Assembly: GCA_036346395.1 (NCBI GenBank)
Contig: CM070599.1
Location: forward strand, 25,039,232 to 25,103,231
Direction: 5' to 3'
DNA: 64,000 bases
Source: Hsuehochloa calcarea
Taxonomy: Eukaryota; Streptophyta; Magnoliopsida; Poales; Poaceae
Under the pieces are notes generated by a model. It had not been told where the DNA came from and searched no databases. It saw only the letters and a list, made by a program, of their open reading frames with translations. Shown here piece by piece: positions 12,397 to 23,772 of the stretch; within the stretch, counting starts at the first letter, position 1, and each line of letters opens with the position of its first letter. Both the position numbers and the translations under genes were made by a program.

Positions 12397-14321
12397 AGTA
12401 CAAAAGGAGCCTAAGCCTGTCCGCACTGCTTAGATGATACCGAGAGTGTATGGCTGAACAACTCACGCAAAACTGTGTATATGCGTCACCGTAGGTTACT
12501 TCCCAGGATTCACCCATACCGCAAGATGAAGAAACAATTCGACGGAAATAAGGAGGACGGTTCAGCTCCAATGGCTTTTAGAGGGAAAGAGGTCTATGAT
12601 ATGGTTAAGGATATCGATGTTGTGCTTGGAAAGGGACGTAAATTAAGGACCCCTCAGAAAAACATCTGGAAGAAGCGGTCAATTTTTTGGGACTTGCCTT
12701 ATTGGGAGCACTTAGAAATTCGCCACTGCATCGACGTCATGCACGTGGAGAAGAATGTATGTGATAGCTTGATTGGTCTCTTACTGAACATTACTGGCAA
12801 AACAAAAGACGGTGTTAACGCACGGCGTGACTTGGTTGATATGAACATAAGAACCGAGTTAGCACCGAAAGAGACCGATAAAGGACGAACGTACCTTCCC
12901 CCAGCTTGCTACACTTTGTCCAAGGCCGAGAGAAATGAACTGTGTCAAAGTTTGCATGGTGTGAAAGTTTCGTCCGGTTACTCCGCCAATATTAAGAAAC
13001 TTATTTCCATGAAAGATTTGAAATTAATTGGTATGAAGTCTCATGATTGTCATGTGCTGATAACACAGATGCTTCCTGTTGCAATTAGGAGTATCTTGCC
13101 AAACAAGGTCCGAGTGGCAATCTTTAGGCTGTGTTATTTCTTTAACTCAATTGCTCAGAAGGTCATCGATCCCGAAGGACTCGACGCTCTGCAGGCCGAG
13201 GTGGTGACGACTCTATGTCATCTTGAGATGTATTTCCCTCCGTCATTTTTTGATATTATGGTCCATCTCATTGTTCACCTTGTGAAAGAGATAAAGATAT
13301 GCAGCTCTGTGTTCCTACGTCATATGTACCCTTTCGAGAGATACATGGGAATTCTGAAGTCCTACGTACGGAATCCATCTCGGCCGGAGGGCAGTATCAT
13401 CGAAGGTTACGCAACCGAAGAGATCATTGAGTTCTGCGTGGACTACATGGCTCAGGTGGAACCGATAGGCGTGCCTCTATCTCGTCACAAGGGGAGACTG
13501 GAGGGTATCGGGACCATCGGGAGGAAAGCAGTCACTCTCGATCTAGATACATACGCGCAGGCCTATTTCACGGTCTTGCAACACATGACCCATGTGTCCC
13601 CGTACGTCGACGAGCACAAAGACATGGTACGCCAACAGAATCCAGACCGGTCGAAGGTTTGGATAACGAGAGAGCACAACCGTCGGTTCAACGAATGGTT
13701 AAAGATGAGATTCACTGGGAGGCCATCAAGTGATGAAACGCTGCTATGGTTGGCCAAAGGACCAAAATTTACAATTGTGACATGGCAAGGTACGACATAA
13801 ATGGGTACACGTTTTATACGGCAGCTCAGGATAGGAAGAGCACAGTCCAGAACAGCGGTGTCCGCATAGATGCATTTCACGAGGGGTTTAATACCGTGGG
13901 GGCACACGGGTTGAACTCGTACTATGGGTTCGTAGAGGAGATTTGGGAGCTTGACTATGTACTTTTCAAGATCCCCCTGTTTCGATGTCACTGGGTTAAA
14001 CTTCCGCAGGGCGTGAAGGTCGACAAGTACGGCGTCACTACTGTGGACCTCAAATGTGTCGGATACAAGGACGAACCATTCGTACTCGCTAAGCAAGTTG
14101 TTCAAGTTTTTTATGTAACGGACCCAACAAATAAGAACAGCCACATAGTTCTTCATGGGAAAAGAAGGATTGTCGGAATTGAGAATGTCGTGGATGAGGA
14201 AGAGTACAATCAATTTGACGAGTTGCCTCCTTTCGGAGACAGCATCAGACTGGAGGAAGAACCAAGTGATGGAGCTAGCTATATGCGCGTCGATCATCAT
14301 GAAGGACTATATTTCAATTAA

Positions 14322-14930
14322 GCATGTATATATTCCATTGTAATTAATTTGATGTTAACATGGAAACGCGTCACGTGTTATGGACCAGTGCTAAATTGGT
14401 CAATTTGACTCGGTCGGTCGTGTGAGACCCCGGTTTATCAGACTTGTAATGCAAAAGATATGAGCAAAACACCTCATTTGGAGCTATGATACAGTGAATC
14501 AAGCACCTCATGAGATGAACAACCCAATTGGATTCATCTCATTTGGAGCTATGATGCACTTTCTACAATTTTTCAAAGCCTTGAAATGAGCAAAAGTAAA
14601 ATGCATAAGTAAACTTTTCTGGAAATAGTAACATGTTCAAAACTAATTTTCACAGTAAGCTCATTAATAGAGGAATCCAACAAAATTGGATTCACTCAAA
14701 AATAGTTTACAGAGAAAAAGTTATGCATTTTTGAATTTAATTGCATTTTTCAGTTAACAAATAATCCTTCTCGGGAAAATCCAAAATTAAATCGACGTGG
14801 ATGAACTTGGATCGTTGATCTAGCGATGGACGGTTCACAACGAGAGTGCTTTCGGACGGTCCGAACGTTCACGCGAATCTGGGCCGTCCATCTAAAGATC
14901 GACGGTTCTACATATGTGTGTTCATTCACG
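14322..14930. other. CACTA spacer downstream of TNP2, no gene
   Basis: AT-rich 3' flank of the transposase gene. A phrase about aaaca-cctcattt-ggagctatgat is repeated near 14468 and 14540. Around 14810-14930 the sequence becomes enriched in GACGGTT-like words leading into the repeat cluster. No coding region is seen. Confidence 0.5.
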
Positions 14931-14931
14931 G

Positions 14932-15193
14932 CACGAGCGGTTCTATAATGTAATCGCTCGTGATATTAATATCACAGACGGTTCTATTAATGAACCGTCT
15001 GTGATATCAACATATCACAGACGGTTCAGTTATGGAACCGTCTGTGATATTAAAATTAGGGTTTCCCTTTTTAGTTATCACAGACGGTTCCATAATAGAA
15101 CCGTCTGTGATAGTTAACATCACAGACGGTTTGTTTTTGGAACCATCTGTGATGCATTATCACAGACGGTTCTATCATAGAACCGTCTGTGAT
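14932..15193. repeat. Internal cluster of CACTA subterminal-type palindromes
   Basis: Five palindromic units with the arms ATCACAGACGGTTC / GAACCGTCTGTGAT lie in 14971-15193 at about 40-bp spacing. A diverged leading unit (cacgagcggttc ... cgctcgtgat) is at 14932-14963. They match the units at both ends of the element but sit in the middle, between the transposase gene and the second gene. A promoter-proximal binding cluster for the second gene, or the relic of an older element end, are both possible. Confidence 0.85.
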
Positions 15194-15239
15194 ATCCAGC
15201 TATATAAGTCTGTATTATCATCGAACGGTTGTGCACACT

Positions 15240-15640
15240 CTGCCTTAGTCATTTTCCACCCTTCTCTGTCGTGAGAGCCGAGGGTTTACCAGCGTCGCCT
15301 CCCTTCGTCCCTACCTCCGACCAGCGCTGCCTCCCTTCGTCCCCTCGCCCAGGCCAGCGCCGCCCCCTTCGTCCCTCGCCTCCGACCAGCGCCTCCCTTC
15401 GTCCTTCGTCCTTGCCTCGTCGCCCGCCCCGCCGCCGAGCACCGGTGAGTTTCCCAGCGTCGCCTCCCTTCTCTGCCGTGAGAGCCCGATGGTTTACCTC
15501 GGTGTCGCCCCCGCCCCTGCCGATCACCCGGTGAGTTTCCCCGCGCTTCCCCCCTTCTCTGCCATGAGAGCCCGAGGGTTTACCTCGGTGCCGCCCCCAC
15601 CCCTACCGAGCACCCGAGGGTTTATTTGAAATGGGGTGAG
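15240..15640 (+). other. C-rich leader of the second CACTA gene
   Basis: Low-complexity, cytosine-rich sequence with a repeated phrase around 'ctctg-cgtgagagccgagggtttacc' at about 15261, 15471 and 15557. Two overlapping opposite open frames here are composition artefacts. I read it as 5' untranslated leader of the gene that follows. Confidence 0.4.
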
Positions 15641-16673
15641 GCTCTGTGTGCTTGCTCGGCCAGGGGGATGAATCGGCAAAAATGTGGTATATTGTTAGCT
15701 TACAAAATTTTGTTAAATATTGGTCATCTGTGCTCAAAGTTGTTGCTATAATATATATATGTAAGTTTGAAGTAAATGGATATGAACTACACAAAGTTCC
15801 ACATAGTAGATTGTCTCCAATCTATGGCTCAGTTGGAGCTTAATATGATCTGGAACTACGGTCTGATTCTTTCTGTAACTTGAGAGCATCATCTTAAATG
15901 GGCAAAACCAAGGTTTCACACAGCTCTGGCCTCCAGGTTTGATTCTTTGTGTAACTTGAGAGCATCATCTGAAATGTTGAAAAAAAAAGTTCAGACTCTT
16001 GAGCTATGTAGAAATAAATGAAAAACCAGGCTAGTTTGGCCAAGCTCTGGCTCATTCTGAGCTGGATCATGAGTTCAGTTGGATTGAGTTTTACACGCAC
16101 ATAATTGACTGAATCCATATGTAGGTGAGTCATTTGTGTCGCAGTTATATGAACACAGTTGGATGAGGCTGACATCCTCTATAATCGAAAGGCTGAAAAT
16201 GAAGTCTTGTACCAACAGTATGCTCTAGTATTGGTTTTCGTTGTTTTTCTGTAGGAGTGCAAGTGAAAAAAAAGCTACGACGCCTTCTTTCAGGTGGATT
16301 GGTTAGTTCTGAAGCTGCTGCCGTGTTGGGGTTGTTAGTTCTTTCAATTGGATCGGCACTGTAGGATTTGACCGTAATTACGGCAATTGCCGAAAGTGGG
16401 TGCTGAATTGTAATAATGCCGAATGACGAAAACCTATGGAAATAAGACGGTGCCGATTTACTAGGTTGGCCTATGTATCATGGGTATCCCGGTGCCGACT
16501 AATCTAGGTTAGCCTAGGTGACTTGAAAAACCAAGATGCCGGTTAACCTAGATTGGTGTGGGTAGTCTCGATACTTAGGGTGCCGACTAATCTAGGTAAA
16601 CGTGGGAACCGTGATGATTCTTATGGTACACTGACGATAATTTATTTTATTTTACTCTGATTATTGCTTCTCT
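15641..16673. other. CACTA intron/leader, no recognisable gene
   Basis: Mostly intron-like. A degenerate tandem repeat of about 44-47 bp (about 16450-16610) is built on TGCCGACTAATCTAGGTT, roughly four units. No coding homology is seen. Confidence 0.4.
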
Positions 16674-19342
16674 TTGTTTCTTTATGGTATGACACTACTA
16701 CAAAACAGCTTGCTTGTCACGCAGTACGTGAACACGGGTCGGACGCCCTTCACGACGTATCAATTTTTGTCGCGGGATACATGGGACGCCTTCGTGCAGA
16801 TGAAGACGACTGCTAAATTTCAGGAGCAAAGTGCGGCGCACAGAGCTATCCAGGCATAAAACACTCACCCCCATAGACTCAGCACCGCTGGGTACGCGGG
16901 TAAAGCCACGCAGTGGGCGGCGGAGGACGCGAGGCATTGCACGACCGCTTGTCGAGATCTCGACGACGGCCGAGGTAGTTAAGAGCGAGGGCATCAGCCA
17001 CGTCTTCGGGCAACATCTCTTTGACAAACCCGGCAGACGAGGCAATGTCTCAACGTCTGGTAAATTTATCGAACCACTTAATTGTTAATAAGTCCATAAC
17101 TTCATGGTATCTACAATAACATGATGTTCTCTTGCAGGAAGCATTGACTTCCGCATGTTCCCAAGGTTCCTTCGAAGTAGACAGGGAGAAGGATGTACCG
17201 CTCACTGACCACGGAAACAAGGAGCACTCGGGTCGCACGCGAGGCGTTGGGGTTTACGTACCTTGGAGGGATGGATTCCCACACAACTCCGACACGTATA
17301 GGAGTAGGAAGAGATCCAAGGACCAGCACGACGCTCGGTTGGAACATGTGATTATTGCAAAATTTCAAGAACAAATTAAAAACTTGCAGAACCAAGTAAA
17401 TCAACTCATGCAGGTGCAAGCCGCCCCTGTTAATTTGGGAGCAAGTCCTGCTCGACATCGGAGTAGCGTCGCGTCCACACATAATTCTGGACATGACAAC
17501 GTGCAATTACCGATTGACGGCATCGAGGTAATGTACATCTCTGGAATGCTCCAAAGATAGACCTATAGGACGCCTTAGCTAATTGTGTACCCTTTTGTAG
17601 GAGCCGACGCCCTACAAACTCCAAGTGAGGATAGTAGGGTCGATTCCTATTGAGGCTGGGCGGGTATGGTGTATCCATACCAAGAAGGGGCAAGCGATCT
17701 GACGGCGGTGCACCGTGGCGCAGGTTACGCCAGTGCGGTGGACATGGTCCATGAAAATTTCGTGGCCATCCCGCTGGAGATTCCCCCGAACGAAGAAATC
17801 AGAACACTAGGGGATGCCACGCACACTTTTATCCAGTGGCCCAAGAAGGACATCGCACTGGACCCTTCAGTGACGCGATATCGAGAGGACCCTACCTCTC
17901 CAATAGGACCCTCGATGAGTTCGCCTCAACCAAAGCTTCAGAAGGCCGCCATATCGCTTCCCGTCGAGAAGACGGCGAAGGGACAAGAAAAGCGTGTCAC
18001 CATATCGGTCCCTGATGCGTCTCACGGGAAGGCGTCCCTCAGCCGCCTCATTAAGGAGAAATCGAAATCGAAGAACATTAAGGCACCTCCCAAACCCATG
18101 AAATACTCCCTCAGAAGTCCGTTGGTCTCCGGCGCAGAAATAAAGAACTCAGGACTAGTTTGTCAAGCTTTGCATGATTGGTACTTGCGCAAGACCCGAG
18201 AGGAGGGGGGCCATACTGGAATCACCGTCAGATACGGGAGGGAACATTTTCTCCACGAGCACGCCACTTCGTGGGCTTCAAGACTTATTTGACCTATACA
18301 ACCTAACTGCCCTCGACGCCTCACTTCTACGATGCTGGACACTGTAAGTGTGTGCAATCAATTTCTACACTCACGTGATACCGATAAATATCATAACTCA
18401 TTGCTTATGTACAGATACATTATGAAACGTGCCAATCGAATCAAAGAACCGGTGGGTTTCCTCGACCCACACGTGGTCTCTGAGCAAACAATCAACCAAG
18501 ACGCATCCTACGTCGAGAATTACATAAAAATAGGATTGCTTGCTCTGGATGACAGGGACTACATAATGGTGCCCTACAACCAGAAGTAAGTGCTTTAATA
18601 TTTGCTATACAAATTATGTTTCAACATAGGTTTATGACTATAGCGACATACACGAGTAGGTTCCATGGATTCTTCTGATTCTTGTGCCAAAGAGGAACAT
18701 GGTATTGTACCTTGATTCTCTACTCAACAAAAATCACGACTTTACCATTCTTAAAGGAATACTCGACATGTATGTTCATTTCCTCCGCACATAACTCTAT
18801 TATAGTCTTCCTTCGTTTGAAATGGACAAGGATAACTTTTTTGAATCATGTAGGGCGTTCATCGGCTATGTTGCCGAGGGAGGTTTATACAAGGGAACAA
18901 ACGCCACACTGACTCACAGGATGCGATTTCCGGTACGCGCTACAACACAATAATCATATATCATACTCCGTAATATTGCGTCTCGAACTGACTGTACATA
19001 TATATATGCGATTCTATTTTTGCAGTGCCGCCAGCAAAAACGAGATCACCTATGCGCATTCTACGTATGCCATCATATGCAACTATTGGTTGCTTCTAGG
19101 ACGAACGATCCCCAGGTTTGTCAATCTCGTAATAGTTATCTCCTAATTATAAATTTAAATATATATGCTTACTACTTTACTCCTGCTAGTGACAGGGCTT
19201 GAACATAGAGTTAAATGCACTCGAGATGGACCAGGTCATGCGCATTCGAGGGGAGCTCTGTGGCTTCATCAAGGCAGACATAGTTAACACCACCGGAGAG
19301 TTTCACGCCGTGGACACCGATGAACGACCTCGAAACAATTGA
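16674..19342 (+). pseudogene. Second CACTA gene: transposase-24 / Ulp1-like protein, decayed
   Basis: In order, the pieces are: YVNTGRTPFTTYQFLSRD (start of the Ptta/En/Spm Transposase_24-like part, near 16727); NTHPHRLSTAGYAGK (near 16860, right after a TAA); NKEHSGRTRGVG followed by VPWRDGF (near 17217), then a coiled-coil-like stretch (FQEQIKNLQNQVNQLMQVQ); a DATHTFIQWPKKDI segment (17810-17850); and a C48-type protease tail: DDRDYIMVPYN (18547), HWILL-like and LYLDSLL remnants (18670-18730), and CAFYVCHHMQLLV (19047-19085) at the place of the catalytic cysteine. Introns separate the blocks. Stops and frame changes occur between them. Grass CACTA elements commonly carry such a second gene; it may include the protein that binds subterminal repeats. 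Function here is inferred and the copy is broken. Confidence 0.8.
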
Positions 19343-19566
19343 TTCAATATTGTAATTCACTTTGAATGGTTGTAATTCAATTTGTAACTCTAGCGACAAT
19401 ATATACTTGAAACATTCTTTTGTAATTGATTTTGAGTTAAATGATCACTTTGAGTTGTCAATAATTATCTATGACATGTTTCTGCTTGCTAGTTTTCAGA
19501 GGGCATGGCTAGCAATTCCTGAGGCTAGCTGAAAATACGATAAAAATTAATTAGGTTTAAGGACTT
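19343..19566. other. CACTA 3' untranslated region
   Basis: AT-rich sequence between the end of the second gene and the terminal repeat cluster. No gene is seen. Confidence 0.5.
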
Positions 19567-19973
19567 ATCACAGACGGTTCCAACCACGAACCGTCTGTGA
19601 TACTACAGAATCACAGACGGTTCGTGGTTGGAACCGTCTGTGATACATAATAATCACATACGGTTTGTATTTGGAACCGTCCGTGATTATTCATTATCAC
19701 AGACGGTTCGTAGCTGGAACCGTCTGTGATAATAAAAAATCACAGACGGTTCCAACTACAAACCGTCTATGATTATTCAGTATCACAACGGTTTCAACCA
19801 CGAACCGTCTGTGATTCTGTAGTATCATAGACGGTTCGTGGTTGGAACTGTCTGTGATAAGACTTATCACAGACGGTTTTTCGACCGTCTGTGATAACCG
19901 CCTGTTATCTCAGACATAAAATTTCAGACGGTTCAAAAATCGTATGTGATGACTGTTACGAACCGTCTGTGAT
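19567..19973. repeat. 3' subterminal palindromic repeats of the CACTA element
   Basis: About nine or ten palindromic units of ATCACAGACGGTTC / GAACCGTCTGTGAT, some with loops reading ccaaccac or its complement, so that neighbouring units also pair with each other. The array ends three bases before CTTTTCTGTAGTAGTG, the terminal repeat. Confidence 0.9.
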
Positions 19974-19995
19974 GACCTTTTCTGTAGTAGTGGAC

Positions 19996-20684
19996 GTGTG
20001 GACGAGCGCAGGCACGGGTGGCAGCAGTTGGCGAGGTGACTCGGCCGGCATGGGTAGGCGTGATGGTGATGCTGGATGGCGGCATAGGTGACATTGCTGG
20101 TTGTCGGGTGAGAAGCAAATGTGGGCTGCTCGATGGTTTGACCTGATGAACAGTACACAGGGCTAATATGAACAGTAGGTACGGCCAAGAAAAGACTAGG
20201 GAAAGTTTTTGGAAAAAGGAATGTGATATAATTTTAGGGTTGGCTAAAATTCTGGTATTTTATTTCGGAAATTCTGATGCGACGATAGATGGAATTCGAT
20301 ATTTTCTAAAGAATTCTAATTGAGCTTTTGATCCTTCGAAGAATTAAGTTTCATATTTTTATGTTGTCGACCTAATTAGGGTTTATACTTCAGTAACATT
20401 TAACAGGGCAACATCTTAGGTTAACTTTGTTATAACGATTTAATTGCGTCTGATTCTTTTACTTTTACAATTTCCGATTCTAGGGTTTATGTATTTAAGA
20501 TTTCTGTCTCTAGAGTTTTTTATGTTTTTAAGGTTTTCTGTTTTAGACTTCTTGTGCTAGCAAAAGAGAAAATATAGCTCAAAAAATTCTCGTAAATTAT
20601 GCAATCAATGCTATAACGAATAATCACACAAATTTTTTAAAAAAATCTTATATTTTTGTATTTAGGCATTTTTGGGATGTTACA
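19996..20684 (-). mobile_element. Gypsy-type LTR, right part (5' end on minus)
   Basis: The edge at 20684 reads TGTAACATCCCAAAAATGCC on the minus strand, the typical start of a group of grass gypsy LTRs and very like the start of the solo LTR at 58786. GC-rich sequence up to about 20120 continues the GC-rich block that ends at 2015, as expected if the CACTA split one LTR. No target duplication can be checked because the other end is outside the window. Confidence 0.7.
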
Positions 20685-22581
20685 CCGCACTAACCAATTT
20701 ATGCATATGTCATTTCCTATGAGTATAGCATGCTTCGGTGCATAGCCAGCATGGCATATGTGCGTCTGTGTCAAGCGGCCATCGATTTGTCGTGTGCATT
20801 TCTATATGCTGGCGGTTAACATATTGTTGAAGACACAAATCAATTGCCCTTCGTGAGCAGCAATGACTATGGTTGCCAACAACATGGGTATCGACAATGG
20901 TGTAAATGTTATTTTTTCATATCAACTGAATAAGGATAATAATACAATTTACTTTAATCATCTCCTAAAATAAACTAGATTAATTTATTTCTTCTGGCTT
21001 TGAGCTAGGATATGCCACAGTGCCTACTATGACTCCTGTTTTGAATATTTTTCTGTGCCTGTTAGGTTCCAATATCCCACACAAGCCCAATATTCTCCCC
21101 CTTTTTATACCAATTATAAAAATCTCAAGTGATAGCATGTGCATCTGGCATTTGCTTGAAATCAACTCGGAGTTAAAGATTTACAATCATACTTCAACAG
21201 GAGTATAATTTTGTTGGCGTGAAGCCAATATATACTCTACAACATTCTGCTTACAAAGTTCTTCAATTAAGAAAACAGTATGGTGGGAGATAATGTTATA
21301 TAGACTTCAAGTCTTAGGGCTTAAGTTATTCTGTACTTATTTGAGGAATATGGTGTTTTTAGCCAAAGTGGTCCATCAGGTATCAACATATGACTAGGCT
21401 TGCTCCAGTGCTACTTAGAAGAAAAAAAAAATCCCATTTTGACATCCGTGCATCCGTGCACTACAAGCTAGTGAATTGAGGCTTATTAAATATCAAAAGC
21501 ATACGTCCAATATTTTGTTACCAAGGCATGGCAAAGTATTTTTAATTTTTTGGCATACGGTTTACAAATTTATTCCATGCAAGATTAGTTTACTAAAGGT
21601 AAAGTATGCTACTGGCAGTATGTTCTATTAAGTAGATTTAATCAACTATTCACCAGTAGATAAGACTTTAATAGAACAACTCAGACTATTATTTTATTTA
21701 TAACATCTGAGACATAACCATCTAATGCATAAGATTTCAGCTTAAAGCAAAATATAAGAGGCGCTCAGCGGGAGCAGGACCAAACTCGACAGGAGCTGAA
21801 TCTATACTACTAATACAATTCGTGTAAGAAAACGATATCTTTATAAATTTAATAGATAACTAGGAGATTGCTACAGGTCTCCATAGATTCTGCATTATGG
21901 TAAACTAGTTATATTTTACTCTAGAGTGGTACAACTATACTTTATAGTTCTGCAGAATAAACTATTCGTTATAACTTTAACCACCAAGAGATAGTTACAA
22001 AATATTAAGCCCTGGAAAGATTTTTGATGAATCGTATCCATAAGGCATACGACTTTGCAACTAGTATTATCTCATATTCTCTGCAAGGATAATCTACTTA
22101 TGTTGCACAATCGAATAGTGGTATTTGATAAGTTAAGCATGTTACTCCTGAATAGTATTTATCCTAAAATCTCGAGATGAGTAATAGGATATTTGTATGT
22201 AAGACTATGCATTATGGTAATCCAGTTGATTTTGATCACAATACTTGCCTATATTCATTTTCGAAAAATGTATGAAAGGTATTATAGCAACAAGACTTCA
22301 ACAGAAGTTGTCCTCAGGGGGGCATATACTAAACATTGATCATCATACTTGAGATTTGAAAATCTTAGTTAAACCTAGAAGGTGTTGATATGATGATTAC
22401 TGATTAAATTCATCTTGAAGATTTTACCATTTAACAGTTTAGATTCAGTTGGTCGACAATGCAAAGATCATGAAGATCATGCATAGAACCTAATGATCAT
22501 TACTAAATCCTGAAGATATGCTGATTATCTATCAAATCTCTATAGTGCAAAGTCCCAGAATTGATTTATATTACGTTGTGC
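20685..22581. other. Intergenic AT-rich DNA, nothing recognised
   Basis: No open frame above about 60 codons resembles a known protein. It may contain the upstream, heavily degraded part of the copia element whose end is recognisable from 22582. Confidence 0.5.
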
Positions 22582-23012
22582 TAGTGCAGCCATATCTTGG
22601 TGGTCATCTAAACAGAGCTTGGTATCTATTTCTACCAACTACTCAGATATTATAGTATTATATGAAGCCTCACTTGAACGTGTTGGGCTCAAACTTGTGA
22701 TTAACAACAACTAGGAGTATTGTGATATTAATACCGTTAATACCCCCTCAATTATCTATGAAGATAATGTTGCTTGTATTACACAAATGCAAACGGGTTA
22801 TATCAAGAGCAACATCACGAAACATATTGCTCCTAAATGTTTTCTATCATCATAGAATACAGAAGAATAGTGAGGTAAAGATCCTACAAATAAAGTCTTG
22901 TGAAAATTTAGTTGATTTATTAACTAAGTCTCTACATGCATCCAGTTTCCAAAGATGCATTCATGGCATTGGAATGAGACGGTTTTAAAGAGTTGCAGAA
23001 TTTAGGGGGAGT
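22582..23012 (+). pseudogene. Copia retrotransposon RNase H remnant
   Basis: Translation in shifting frames gives AISWWSSKQSLVSIS-NYSDIIVLYEAS, then YEDNVACITQMQTGY and IKSNITKHIAPK, then LVDLLTKSLHASSFQRCIHGIGMRR. These are the conserved phrases of the C-terminal RNase H of copia pol. At least one stop (TAG near 22713) and frame changes break it. A purine tract (TTTAGGGGGAG, 23001-23011) follows, at the usual PPT position just before a 3' LTR. Confidence 0.85.
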
Positions 23013-23440
23013 AAATTCCTAAATCAGGACCCTTTATCAAATACTGAGGATTTATCTAAATCTTGAAGATTGGATCTAGAAGATTAAATGTTGTACCATT
23101 TTCCTTGGTGAATTTTTCTAAAGTTTTTTATATGAAGGTTTTTAGTGAGGCAACAAGTGTAATACAACTTACAAATATAATGTATTCTTTTCTCCATTCC
23201 CTTTTTTCCAATGGGTCTTTGGAAGGAATCTTTGATAAGGTATTTGCATATCGTTGTCTATTGTCCAAAAAAGTGTTATGAAACCTAATTGTATGGATAA
23301 AAGATTAAACCATCTCTGAAAGACTTTCTATAAATATAAAGACCTCCTCGTACAAATGGAATACAGATAAATCAAGATTATAAATCTTGGTGTCCATTGT
23401 CTCTCTGGTGTAATGATTACGAGATTATTCTATCGATGGA
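23013..23440 (+). mobile_element. Copia 3' LTR remnant with TATA box
   Basis: It directly follows the polypurine tract. It contains GTTGTACCATTTTCCTTGG and ATGAAGGTTTTTAGTGAGGC, phrases typical of this copia LTR type, then a TATA box (TCTATAAATATAAAG, about 23327-23341) followed by a short R-like segment. The exact end is unclear and no target duplication was found. It occupies the region directly upstream of the C2-domain gene. Confidence 0.55.
23327..23341 (+). promoter_or_regulatory. TATA box of the LTR, probable promoter of the C2 gene
   Basis: TCTATAAATATAAAG is the only good TATA element in the 450 bp upstream of the C2-gene start codon (23773), and it lies in LTR-derived sequence. Transcription from here would leave a leader of about 400 bases containing short upstream ATGs, for example one at about 23508. 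Confidence 0.45.
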
Positions 23441-23772
23441 GTGTATTATTTAATAGAGTTGACAAGTTCCCCACTAACTCCTGGCAGAGATCCACCTGGC
23501 GAAAACCATGGCCGCCGTACGCGCGCCCAGATCACGCGGCAAGACGCGGCGTCGTCCCGGCCGGAGAGAAGGAACCGCACGGTTTTTCTTCTCTCCCGCG
23601 ACAAAAGGAGACGAGGAGTTCGATTGAATGGTTTGAATGCTTGACCCGTTCCCACCACCATCTCTCAACCTCCCAACTCCTAAGCCCACTTCGCGTCGTC
23701 TCACCACCACCATTGGCCAACCTGATACGATATCCTCTCGTCGTCTCCTCCTTGGTTGCTCGAAGCGTTGTA

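Larger units (their letters stand above)
2528..14321 (+). pseudogene. CACTA TNP2 transposase pseudogene (split by a retrotransposon)
   Basis: The reading starts MDRNWMYIENR, a transposase-associated domain (PF13963 type) with a Cys/His cluster (CPCIDCGN). The TNP2 core (Transposase_21) follows and is interrupted at 3827-12396. Beyond it come a DUF4218-like part (around KSHDCHVLITQMLP to FLRHMYPFERYMG) and a DUF4216-like C-terminus (RKSTVQNSGV, HGKRRIVGIENVVDEEEYNQFDELPPF). Four breaks are visible. A GAAT duplication near 3511-3519 shifts the frame. The LTR element is inserted after codon AGT at 3822. A TAA stand-in for a sense codon lies at 12412-12414, between KGA and ACPHC. A one-base deletion near 13793 (between WQG and YDINGYTF) forces a jump to the frame that ends at 14321. 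The family catalyses cut-and-paste transposition of CACTA elements; this copy is dead. Confidence 0.93.
2016..19992 (+). mobile_element. CACTA (En/Spm) DNA transposon, about 9.4 kb without its nested insertion
   Basis: The left end reads CACTACTACAAAACATG and the reverse complement of the right end reads CACTACTACAGAAAAGG. The 3-bp target duplication GAC lies at 2013-2015 and 19993-19995. Both ends carry subterminal copies of a palindromic unit, ATCACAGACGGTTC...GAACCGTCTGTGAT. Inside are a TNP2-type transposase gene and a second gene with transposase-24 and Ulp1-like parts, both on the plus strand in the order usual for grass CACTA elements. Both genes are broken, so this copy cannot move by itself, although its ends look intact and could respond to a transposase supplied in trans. 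Confidence 0.95.

Noticed and set aside
15229..15534. Pair of overlapping open frames of about 100 codons
   Set aside because: Low-complexity C-rich sequence open on both strands, with no homology.
19567..19973. CRISPR-like array of short regular repeats
   Set aside because: The units are palindromic, variable and adjoin a CACTA terminus in plant DNA. There are no unique spacers of constant length and no cas genes.
23413..23772. N-terminal extension of the C2 protein starting at 23413
   Set aside because: It is in frame but overlaps LTR-derived and leader-like sequence, and family similarity starts only after the ATG at 23773.
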